Below are positions 49,786-59,519 of a stretch of DNA of 64,000 nt, one piece after another (position 1 is the first letter of the stretch; the number at the start of each line of letters is the position of its first letter). Origin of the DNA: Mercenaria mercenaria (Eukaryota > Mollusca > Bivalvia > Venerida > Veneridae); NCBI RefSeq assembly GCF_021730395.1, contig NC_069373.1:15022001-15086000 (forward strand), read 5' to 3'. The notes below the pieces were generated by a model. It did no database searches, was not told where the DNA came from, and saw only the letters and a list, made by a program, of their open reading frames with translations. A program made the translations under genes and the position numbers.

Positions 49786-51985
49786 AATGATAAAAAAAAA
49801 ATCAACAAAGATTATGTAGTCGGTAGCCAAACTAGTCTAGCACTCGTCTAAGACAAGAAGAACGGACGGTTCGCACACAAAAAACTTTGCGCTGCCTTTT
49901 ATTTCCGTGCAATAATAACGTTATATTCTGTTTAATATCAGTGTACAGTAAGCTTAGTGTTTCTTGTATGTTATCACTGATATATCTACTCTCAAAGGTC
50001 ATCATACCAAGATTTGATAATTCAATTCCAATCATTCCGATTGAGAATTCCAGTCCAGTAGGAGCAAAACCACACTATCTCTTTCATATTAACATCTATA
50101 TTTGATACAGTTTTGCTTCAATTCGTGGTAGTTACGGGAAATTTTGGTATATCCACCAAGTGGAAATGCCGTCACTTGATGAATTGTGGTCATACGGTTT
50201 GGTCGCGGGAACATTTTCATACTCCGGCAGAAATGAGGAACTGTTATGTACAAGATGTTTTTATATTCACGATTCTTCTTCACATATGCACTGGTATGTA
50301 TATCAATATTTGTATTTATTCGAAATTCATTTAAGCAGAAAAAAGGAAATAAAATGTACATCGCATCAATTTGTATGTTACTGACGTAAAACATGTGAAA
50401 AACATCTTTAATTCCTTTTCGAAAAGAAAAAAAAAACAAATGATATTATAAGTACTAGTAATTCTCTGTTCATTTTTTAACCTAAAGATTGTTGTTTCTT
50501 GTAATCCGTATCACCTTTTAAAATACATTTGATCCGTGTTACAAAATTTCAAATGCAATTTAAAAGTTTGAAATAAAAACTTGTGATTGAAATATTTAAA
50601 CCATTCATATAACATTATTCAAATGATTTTAAAATATTTTTTCTTAATGGCTAATGGCTTTAAAATTTTATATCAATAATGAAAAAAAGAGAAAAGAAAA
50701 TTAAAACATTAACACATTTTCTCATCAAAACAGTGTTAGAAAATGATATGATCCTTTATAATCGAAAATGATTTTGCAGAACTATATATAATATCATTTC
50801 CTTTATTTATAATTACCCTTTTCTTTCTCGATCTGCAATGTGCGAGATTTTGCTATGAATTTTTTCCATGATGAAAGGGATGTTGGTATTGGTAAACATC
50901 TTGGAATAAAAAATAATTCAGAAAAAAATGGTTTAAATTATATGGCATGTATTTTTTAAAAATTTCTTTTACATTTTTGCAGATGAAATTTATATATTTT
51001 AATTAATTAACAAAAAGTAAATGGAATCTTATAATGCCGATTTATTTTGATTTTCAGTCAAATTATTGTATAAAAGGTTGTTCTCTTTAAATGTTTATAA
51101 TTTTCCTAAATAAAATGGTTTAAAGTTTAAGAAATAGCTCGCCAAACTGATACAGAAAATAAAAATAACAGCTAAGGCGTCAAATTTTAAATGTTGACCA
51201 TAAGGATTCTAAAACCTAAAATGCTCATATGTTGATAGAATGATTTTACCGCTAACATTTTTTAAAATGATGAATATTATATGTATTCTAACCTTTATAA
51301 GACTTTCTTTTTTTCCATTTAAAACGATATTTTTTTATATGAGTAATACATCTGAATTTTGAAATTATGTATTTTTCTAAAATGCATTTGTACATTACTA
51401 GAACAAAGCGCAACAGTAAAAATTGTTTATGTATGATTTGAAAAAAAAACCGTCCTTCTAAATGAAGAAACGCGTAGATTTCCGTTGAGTAAAATATATT
51501 TTCTGATGTAAAGAATTATGTTCTGTAGGTTTCGAAATAAACATCACCTTTTTACAGAAATAACCGCGGTAAGATTTTTTAAATTTTCATTCCAAAAGGT
51601 GCCCTATACAGTGTTTTGAATTTGCAAGAAATGATTTGTTTCAATTTTTCAAAGAGACGTGTATTTTTTACTTATACTAGTTTTAATGTTGACGATGGAC
51701 GATAGAAAGCGTTTACAATTGCATTTTATAACAGTGTGATGAAATTATTTTTTAAAAAGTACAGAACAAAATGGTATAATGTTTAGAACAAAGCTATCAA
51801 AATAGCTCTTTGCAGATTATTCTGTATATCCATTTGATACTTCAGATAGAAGTCACACAAATCTCATTTAAAATTATTTGTTAAAAAAAATACTATATCG
51901 AAAATGGGGAACTATCCGCTGTTGATTTGGACAGTACCACTTATTATTCAAAGGGGTTTTCACTGAAAATTTACTGACTGAATAG
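49786..51985. other. AT-rich spacer
   Basis: Mostly low-complexity AT-rich DNA. A GC-richer patch at 50110-50300 has open frames on both strands (one contains LDELWSYGLVAGTFSYSG and ends at a possible donor ACTG|GTATGT), but I recognise no family in either. No signal-peptide exon for the downstream protease could be found here. Confidence 0.45.
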
Positions 51986-51989
51986 CGAA

Positions 51990-52045
51990 CAGTGCAGACC
52001 ATGATCAGACTGCACGGATGTGCAGGCTGATCTTGGTCTGCACTG
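51990..52045. mobile_element. Foldback element core, 26-bp arms
   Basis: CAGTGCAGACCATGATCAG at 51990 pairs with CTGATCTTGGTCTGCACTG ending 52045; arms of 26 bases with two mismatches, loop of four. The core CAGACTGCACGGATG...GCAG is the same as in the MITE at 4571-4759, so the two belong to related families. Outer borders are probably near 51980 (GCGAAC) and 52075 (GCCAGCAGGCT). Confidence 0.8.
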
Positions 52046-52528
52046 GTCGCAAAGGCAGAATCATCTGCCGCCAGCAGGCTAAGGGTTAATTAAGCATATG
52101 TTTCTGGAAAATAGAGCAAAAGACTTGCACCATAATTCGGCGAAAACACACCTTCTACTAAATATTCAAAATAGAACCAATTTCAGATAACACAGGCAGT
52201 ATTTAGAAACAAAAGTTATTTTTGAATAAACTTCAGAAATAATCTTTTCTACAACTGTGAGTGGAGATAAGCAGAAATGTTCTACAAATTTGTAACATTT
52301 TTTATGAATGATAATCTCTCCGCTTATCGTACGGAGAGGTATTTCCCAAGGTTATCGCGAAGAATTAGACAGGTGAATGGGTATAAACATTTCATTTAGT
52401 CAGGGCATTTACAAGTATCTTATTTATTTCATTTATTACTAACATCCTGATGATAAGTGCTTTTGACTGTTTGACCGAATATTTTTCAAGCCGATTTCCG
52501 TAGAAGAAGGAAACGGTTCTTCTCCAAG

Positions 52529-52606
52529 CTCTACGATGCAAATACCCAAACCGGAATAGACTGGCATCTCTACGATGCAAATACCCAAACCGGAATAGAC
52601 TGGCAT
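52529..52606 (+). repeat. 39-bp exact tandem duplication
   Basis: Two identical 39-base copies, each starting CTCTACGATGCAAATACCCA, joined head to tail. A recent local duplication with no obvious function. Confidence 0.92.
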
Positions 52607-53314
52607 TAGTCGTTAGAGTCCTTTAACATAAATATATACGTCTTTAAATCCCCTCAAATAGCGCTTTCTGAAGAAAAAACAAACAAGATCTCTTATTGAC
52701 TCTAACTGTTGAGATGAGCCTAGAGAGAAAAGGGTTTCTTAGAAAATATCAATGTCGTTATGAAGAAAGAAATAAACTTTATTATAGATTACTTGATCCC
52801 CACAGACTTTGTAAGTCTAACACCGGAATTTCTCTTTTAAACACATAGTCTATCATTTTAAAATAGAACTCTACCAAATATCGAAAAAGTATTAATGGAC
52901 CGATTCTCAACTCTTTTTTCTCAAAAATCCAGGTGGGAAATATCTGCTAATCTACCAATATTTTATTTTATTAAAGATAAAATATCTTTAAAAAAAAGAA
53001 AGAAACAACAAAGAAAAATTCAGTCATTGGTGCATTTCTTGTACCTGATTTTAATGTTTACCAGTATTGTTTTAACCATATTCTAGGCACATTGTGTAGT
53101 GATTAGCAGAAATTGTTTTAATTTTTGTCGCGTAGATTTTACATTTCTAGCATGCCGGACATGATTTTTTCTATGTTTTTGCTGGTGCAGGATAATCCCG
53201 TTGTAAGATGACTATGAATGAATGCCTAAAGTCTTAAGCTTTGCGCTGCTACATTAAGGGGAAAGCATTCTTCCTATTTACTGAAGAAGAAAAAGAATTT
53301 ATCGCTAGTTGAAG

Positions 53315-53405
53315 GTGCGGATGGGAATATCACTGTTTTGCGAAACTCGACAGAGCCTCGTTACCGCCTCAACTTACCCGCGAGCCAGATATTTCCATCC
53401 GCGCT
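53315..53405. repeat. Imperfect inverted repeat
   Basis: GCGGATGGGAATATC near 53317 and GATATTTCCATCCGCGC near 53388 pair with a mismatch, enclosing about 55 bases of GC-rich sequence. Possibly a small foldback element in otherwise AT-rich spacer. Confidence 0.45.
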
Positions 53406-53696
53406 TCCAACCAATGAAAGATTCTAATTGTCCAAAAATTTTCAGAAAAGCGTTTAGAATGGATACATATGGTACATACATAGTCTCTCATAGTTTTATT
53501 TCAAAAATGGCTATGTGCAATGCTGAATTTTACTGTCAATTAAATCAAGTAAATGCTTGTTGTATAATGCAAAGATAATAATGAACAAAGCACTAATATA
53601 TAATATAATAATACCTAAAATGATATATTTTCAAATAAATAGGTGAAAATTGCTGTTTTCTGCGATCATCTGAAAACTTATTGGGACCAAACATTA

Positions 53697-53745
53697 ATAA
53701 TAATGATAATGATGATGATGATAATAATAATAATAATAACTTTAT
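53697..53745. repeat. AAT/GAT trinucleotide microsatellite
   Basis: Runs of AATAATGATAATGATGATG followed by (ATA)n. It also explains the run of Met/Ile codons there. Confidence 0.9.
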
Positions 53746-54494
53746 TTTCTGAAGGTTACATACTAAGTGTACAAATGCAGATATTATACAACTTATTTCC
53801 AGTATGGCCTTCAACTGATATACATTCATACATACACATAATCATACTGTCAATTTATAATTAAACATTTATACAAAAATACACATATCAGAATTACTTA
53901 AATTTTCTCGACAAACACGTCTCAAATCAAAGAAGTCTTAAATAAACGTAATGTAACAATAACTATGTTTTAAAAGAATTACCATGCGTCACAAAGATTA
54001 TACATGACAATTAAGATGTACAAAAAAGAAAGTTTTTCTCATAAAATAATAAAGTGTTCCAGATTTGAATAATAAGATAATATAAATATTATTATTATTG
54101 GAAACGAATACAGTAACATCAATTCAACAAATTTTTTGTAAGTATAGGTTAATAAATGCCTTTGAGTGATAATGGCCCTGGCAAGGTGATAATAGCCCTA
54201 ATTATTGTGGAACATGTTTAGATCGTCAATTCGGCAATGGTACGCTTATCTTATTTTTCATTTTTCACAAATGGATGGAGGATATATTCATTCTTTTTCA
54301 AATAAAAAAAATCTTAAAATTCCTTAAATCATTTTGGAGCCGTGATAAAAGAAAGTGTTTTCTTGATTTTTCTAACAAACCGAATGTACTTCTTATTTTC
54401 ATAAGATGTTAAAAAAACAACAACAAAAAACGATTTTATCAATATAATACCGCAAACATTTGTCCGAATACTGAAATTTGTGTAATACTTTCAG

Positions 54495-54641
54495 GTTTTG
54501 ATTTTAATCTATGTGGATACTTTGTAACTGGTGGATGGTGCGACACGGCATGTAGATACGAAGCACAACACGCTTGGCGTATTCCTTTGTGCATGCACAG
54601 TGGTGCACGAGGGCCGAAATGCTGCATTCCACCCGATCACA
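54495..54641 (+). CDS. Secreted serine protease, N-terminal six-cysteine exon
   Basis: The exon follows ATACTTTCAG and ends CACA|GTAAGG in phase 1, joining in frame to 57132 (codon A|GA). It encodes 48 whole residues with six cysteines at positions 6, 15, 19, 32, 42 and 43: spacing C-x8-C-x3-C-x12-C-x9-CC, then IPPDH. The order, the final CC and the GGWCDTACRYE stretch resemble the cysteine half of mollusc big defensins (compare ..GWCRSSCRSYE..); the ..CCIPP end also resembles arthropod clip domains, which precede serine protease domains. Which fold it has is undecided. Such a domain would guide zymogen activation or bind a target. The upstream signal-peptide exon is not found. Confidence 0.78.
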
Positions 54642-57131
54642 GTAAGGCAATCTTTTAAACAAAATTATTTATTTGTTTATTTATTTATTTATTTATTGTT
54701 ATTTTTTTATTTTATATTTTATTTTATCTTATCTTATTTTATTTATCAGTTTATTTGTTTATTTATTTATTTACTTGTTTATTATTTATTTATTTATTTA
54801 TTTATAGTTTACAAATAGTTTGTAAGTTTTATGTCATATATAACCTTTCTATTATACAATCCCTAGATTTTGCCATATAATGTCACTATATTTTGAAATA
54901 ATAGACCAGTTTCCCATTCGATGAATTTGGCATTCTCGGGATTTCTCGCCAAATCCCGTATTTTCAAAACGAGGCGCAGTCTGCCGGGTCAGAACTAAGT
55001 GATAATGATAATGAAGCGACAGGATGTTGCTTGACAAAAAAAAAATCAATAAAAAAGAAATCTTAAATGCAAATTTTTGATTAGACCAAAGTTGATAGAT
55101 CTAAATTACGTAAGTGCGACACAGTGCTCTGACATTCAAATCGCTGCAATTTTTCAAAATAGGTAGTTGATATTCAAAACTTTAATACCACTATTCTTTA
55201 GACTAATTTGAATACTAATAAGATTTTACGAGGAAAAGACGCTAAAGTGCTTTCAGCCCGTCACGACCTTTTCAGTTGCTATAAATTTGTGTCTATTAGT
55301 AATAGTTATAAGTAATACTTTGTACAACGTTTTTTTTTATCATTTTTAATACTTTAATACTTATGCTCAGTTTTGTATTATACCAGATTTCGCAGTAAAT
55401 TATTATTGTTCTAGTTATCCTCGATTTTTGGAACCAGGTTTCGGGTTTCTGGCATTTAATTTTAACTCAGTGATTGGAATCTGAATTGAAAGTAAAATCA
55501 AGTTGAAATATCACTTTTCAATGAATGCAAAGGCATCGGATTATAACCCGCATCTAGTAGCTTTTCAACCGACATGTCCATTTTATTCAGCAAGAAAGAA
55601 CTATGACATTGGGTGTATTCTCAACTGATCCACGTAACTATTCACTTTCATACAGTTGCAAGTGAAATATTGTTGTGCCTTGGTCGTGCGAAAATGTAAA
55701 AGAAAAAAAAGTTTTATTTCGCATAGTTGCAAAATATTCTAGGTTGTTGACAATCTAAATGCAAGCAGTTATCTGACTATATATAGAGCGCCGAACGGAA
55801 ACTTTAAATGACACCCTAAAATATACCAAATCAAAAGAACTTTACCAGTTTCCATTTTATGTGATATCTTGTACCTATTTGAAAAGCGGTATGATTTTAA
55901 TTAACAAGAATGTAAATGTGTTTCCCGCCAGTACAAATATTTTTAGGCGTGCCTTGAGTTTTTTTATTCGAAATCTTAAAGTTGATAATTTGATATTCTA
56001 TTAGTATGTTACAATTTTCTATGTGCATAGCTTTTACCACATTTTGGCGCGTGAGTTTTCTTCTACAAACGCATCATCGCCTAGACTCGCTTAATCGCCT
56101 TATTGACTTTTACTGCTTGGTTATTATAATTACTTACAAATGAAAGTACTTTCAAAAGAGGCATACGTCTGGAGACATTTTCCTGCTTTAAAGAAATATA
56201 CTTGCAAATTGGTCACAGTAAACAGAAAACCATTCTGATGTCAATCAAGATGGACCGTCCCACATGCTGTCAAGATCTTTATCATATTCGGGTACAAAAA
56301 GAGAATTAATTGAATCATTATGTATATAATACCAAATTACATTATAGAGCGCTGACTGTCGTTTTAATCATTTTACCAAACCACATCTTCTCATTGTTTG
56401 TATTCGCTCTTCAGTGCGAGTTTGAAGCTTTTACTTTCACTTGCAACGTAATAAAATATAATGAAAATGTATAGAAATGAAGTTTTCTTTAATTTCAATA
56501 TGGAACCAACCGACAGGAAATGTGTGAAGAAGTCTTTTAAAAATAAAACCAAGAATAAAATTCAATTTTGTCCGATATATTATTAGAAAGAACGATTATT
56601 ACGATATATCAATATATCCACCCAGCAGTCGGCGCCTCGTTTTGGATAACAATGTGCAGATTACTCTGCATGTAACCACGGAATGTGAAAAGGGTCTATT
56701 GCATATGAACTCGTAAAATTATAATTTTATGCAGTTGCTTCTATGTTGACTGTCGTCATTTGAAACAATATATACTGAAATATTACCATCAAGAATAAAA
56801 CATACTTAAGTTTTCAATAAAAAATAATTTGTCAATTCAAATTTCTTAGAATCGTTTCTATGTTTTGTTAACTGAATTTTTTCTAGTAATATTATGTTAC
56901 ATTCTTGGTGAACTTTAACAACAAATTGTTATCAGAAGTTGGATAATGTTTTTTATTGTAGTTGAAGTAACATCTTGTTGTACGACAATGTCCGTAATAC
57001 GCGTCCGAAATACGATTAACTTCAAACATATATTTTCAAAGTGTTTTGTTAAAACTACATAATAAAATGTTTTGTTTCATGTTTTGTCGTAAAGCATATT
57101 ATATCCCTCACAACATAGTGTTTCTTTACAG
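54642..57131 (+). other. Protease gene intron (phase 1)
   Basis: About 2.5 kb. It starts with a long ATTT/TTTA microsatellite (54661-54815) and continues as AT-rich DNA. No nested gene or named repeat is seen from 54820 to 57130. Confidence 0.7.
54661..54815. repeat. TTTA microsatellite
   Basis: Imperfect (TTTA)n with TTTG and TTTTA variants, twenty bases after the donor of the Cys6 exon. Confidence 0.92.
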
Positions 57132-57393
57132 GACTTGTGCAAGGAAGGGATCCTCCAACTACAGTTTCCACAACTGTTGCCGCCATATTACCACAAGAAA
57201 CGGAAACACCAGAAATATCATGTGGTCGCGCGAGATCTCATTCACGTGTTCGACGCGTGATTGGTGGAAATCGTGCACCAGCTGGTACCTGGCCATGGCA
57301 AGCAGCCCTGAGACTGTATACTGGCCAGTATGTGTGTGGAGGTGTTATTATTTCTGACAGTTGGGTACTAACTGCTGCCCACTGTGTTCAACC
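57132..57393 (+). CDS. Trypsin-like serine protease: linker, activation site and catalytic His
   Basis: Acceptor TTTCTTTACAG; 262 nt. After a Thr/Val/Pro-rich linker (PPTTVSTTVAAILPQETETP) comes ISCGRARSHSRVRRVIGG: a cysteine that usually ties the light chain to the protease domain, basic residues, and the R|VIGG cleavage site whose new N-terminus forms the active-site ion pair. WPWQAALR, VCGGVIIS and WVLTAAHCV follow; the His of TAAHC is the first catalytic residue and the CGG/HC cysteines form the usual disulphide. Cleavage after RR suggests activation by a trypsin- or furin-like enzyme. Ends CAACC|GTAAGC in phase 2. Chymotrypsin family S1. Confidence 0.95.
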
Positions 57394-57878
57394 GTAAGCA
57401 TTTTAAAATCTTGAATACACGATTACTGGATCACGGATCACTTAGTCCCGTAGAGCTTGTAAATTCATAACTTTGAAAACAAACGACAACAAAATCTCTT
57501 TATAAAAACGGCTATGGCTACAAACAGCTGGTGCGCCCGTGATATATTACAGACTCCGGTATATACCGGATTAACTAAATTTGAACGAAAAATATCTTAA
57601 ATGTATATATTTTGTAACCGTGATGATACTTACCCTAACCTTTAGTCAGTACATTATGCATATTATACTAAATGCGTGCGGACATGCAAAAAAATTGCGT
57701 AAGTTTGCCTTGCGCTCCTATTGATAATAACTCTGGGCATGCGCAGAACGGCTGCATCAGCTCTGTAATGAGAAACCTTCTATAAAAACACATGTAGTTA
57801 TGACGACGTCATTCCAGGGGAGTGGGTGACAACAAATCCTTTCTTATAGACGTTTTTGTTACTTTCATATTGATACAG
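57394..57878 (+). other. Protease gene intron (phase 2)
   Basis: 485 bases between GTAAGC and ATTGATACAG. Nothing else stands out. Confidence 0.8.
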
Positions 57879-57984
57879 ACCGCATGATGACCTGAACCTC
57901 CTCAGAGTGTATGTTGGTGACCAAACATTGTCGTATGGCCGGCACGGAAGAGAGAATTCGAAAACAATCCGAAGAATTATACGA
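57879..57984 (+). CDS. Trypsin-like serine protease: middle exon
   Basis: 106 nt: one base completes the Pro codon, then 35 codons reading LNLLRVYVGDQTLSYG and SKTIRRIIR. This is the strand-and-loop region between His and Asp of the S1 fold (usual form: lrVrlGehdl...). I chose the donor CGA|GTAGGT rather than the overlapping GTAG|GTATCC because only the first keeps the frame into the exon at 58688, giving IIRHDNF, the expected ..I..HpnF pattern. The open frame running on to 58182 is intron read-through. Confidence 0.88.
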
Positions 57985-58305
57985 GTAGGTATCCTCAGAC
58001 AGTGGACTTTACTGCAGTCAATCTTCGTTAGCTCGAACTCGGATAATTCGAGCAATGCCTCACTCTCGAACTCATCGTCAGGTCCCGGAAAAGTCCATGT
58101 AAAAATCTATAGTGTCAACTCAACTACTGGAGCATCATCATTAGTAACGGACTGTTTACACTTGCGGCCTACGCAAATATGAAATATAACATGTCAGACT
58201 ATTACGTGTATATTTAGATTTTCATAATGTCTTACAAGATGACAAAACTCAGATCCATTCATGTCAGAATGTAAAAGAAATCTGTTCTCATACGGCCATT
58301 TTACA

Positions 58306-58350
58306 CTCCCCCCCCCCCCCCCCCCCCCCCCCACACACACACATACACAC
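58306..58350. repeat. Poly-C run followed by CA repeat
   Basis: About 24 C in a row, then ACACACACACATACACACC. The exact run length is likely unreliable. Confidence 0.9.
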
Positions 58351-58451
58351 CAATACAGACATTGCCTTGTGTGGATATATTGCTTAAAAATCTAATAAGA
58401 CAAGCTATGAAATATCTTAAATTATATAAGAAACGTTTTCTTTGTTTTACA

Positions 58452-58620
58452 TACTAATAAACTTTGATAATGTGGCAGGTGAGTCCAATAAGTCCAGGGG
58501 TGTTCAAAGATAATCCTTCATAGATCTATTGCAAAGCAATTATTGGATTTACCTGTATCGGAAAATAAACAGTGTCGACTGTATTGAGGTCAACTGCCAC
58601 ATTATCAAAGTTTATTAGTA
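58452..58620. mobile_element. Tc1/mariner-type MITE with TA target site
   Basis: CTAATAAACTTTGATAATG... at 58454 is mirrored exactly at the right end (...CATTATCAAAGTTTATTAG ending 58618); arms of about 25 bases, TGGCAG/CTGCCA innermost. TA lies on each side (58452-58453, 58619-58620). Total 165 bases, no coding capacity. Perfect arms imply recent insertion. It lies in the protease intron. Confidence 0.92.
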
Positions 58621-58687
58621 TAAGATAAAACCAACTGTCATTGCGTAATCTTTACCACTTTTCAGTTTTATTTCTGTGTCATTTTAG

Positions 58688-58913
58688 CACGACAATTTCG
58701 AGCAGAATGTAGAATTTACAGTGACGGATCCGCAGACAGGGGACACAACCGTGATTAGACGTCATTTACATGATATTGCTCTCATACAGTTAAATGACAG
58801 CTTGACGTTTTCCGACAACCTCCGCTCTATTTGTTTACCGGATATGTCTGACGACCTGTCGGATCTACATGACGAATCAGCATGCTGGGTAGCTGGCTGG
58901 GGACAGAATCATG
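58688..58913 (+). CDS. Trypsin-like serine protease: catalytic Asp exon
   Basis: Acceptor CATTTTAG, 226 nt, opens in phase 0. It reads HDNFEQNVEFTV, then HLHDIALIQLNDSLTF, whose Asp in DIALI is the second catalytic residue, then LRSICLPD (the cysteine that pairs with the one before the activation site) and ACWVAGWG, the conserved WGxG strand. Ends CATG|GTAAAG in phase 1. The catalytic Ser exon (GDSGGP) is not found within the window and must lie beyond 64000, after the large repeat element. Confidence 0.94.
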
Positions 58914-59299
58914 GTAAAGAAATGATATTTTTTCCATGACGTTTAAGCTACAGATCAGTTCAATGTAACAACACTATCTACTACATAGTTTGGTAATAGT
59001 TTTGATTTGTAGGATTTGTATAACTTATATATATATGTGTCATCGGGCCGATCTGAAGTATACACACACGCGTATGAAAGTTCCCACTTTAAATGACAAT
59101 TATTTGGGTTGTTTTTATTACCCAAAGAACTCTTTGTTACGCCGTATACAGCTTGCGCCGTTACAGCTCACTATGACTATAAAATCGTATAAAGCTTACA
59201 CTGAAAGCTGTATACGCCAAGATGCAGCATATCGATCCCCGTATATATATATACATGTATTATTTTTGATAGGTAGTAATTAAGAATCAACAATATCAT

Positions 59300-59470
59300 T
59301 ATTGAACACTACGTATTCACCACCGTTGTCAACAACATCATCATCATAAAAATCATTCGTCGGCATTACAACCATCAGCATCAGCAGCAACAACAACAGT
59401 AGCAGCCGCAGCATGATCACCACCTCCACTACAACATCCACAACCACCACCCACCATAACCATCGTTATT
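59300..59470 (+). repeat. CAN-trinucleotide-rich stretch
   Basis: CATCATCATCATAAAAATC, CAGCAGCAACAACAACAG and CACCACCTCCACTAC-like runs. Purely C/A-rich on this strand, directly before the T/G/C-rich array, so strand composition flips at about 59470. Confidence 0.8.
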
Positions 59471-59519
59471 TTTCTAATGCTACTACTGCTGCATACATAC
59501 AACTAGATTGCATAATGCT

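Noticed and set aside
50113-50384. Overlapping frames, thought to be the missing signal-peptide exon of the protease
   Set aside because: Neither frame has an N-terminal hydrophobic run near an ATG followed by a phase-1 donor; no recognisable domain.
57907-58182. Extension of the protease exon into a Ser/Asn-rich tail
   Set aside because: Reading through the donor breaks the protease fold; the GTAGGT donor restores the family pattern and frame.
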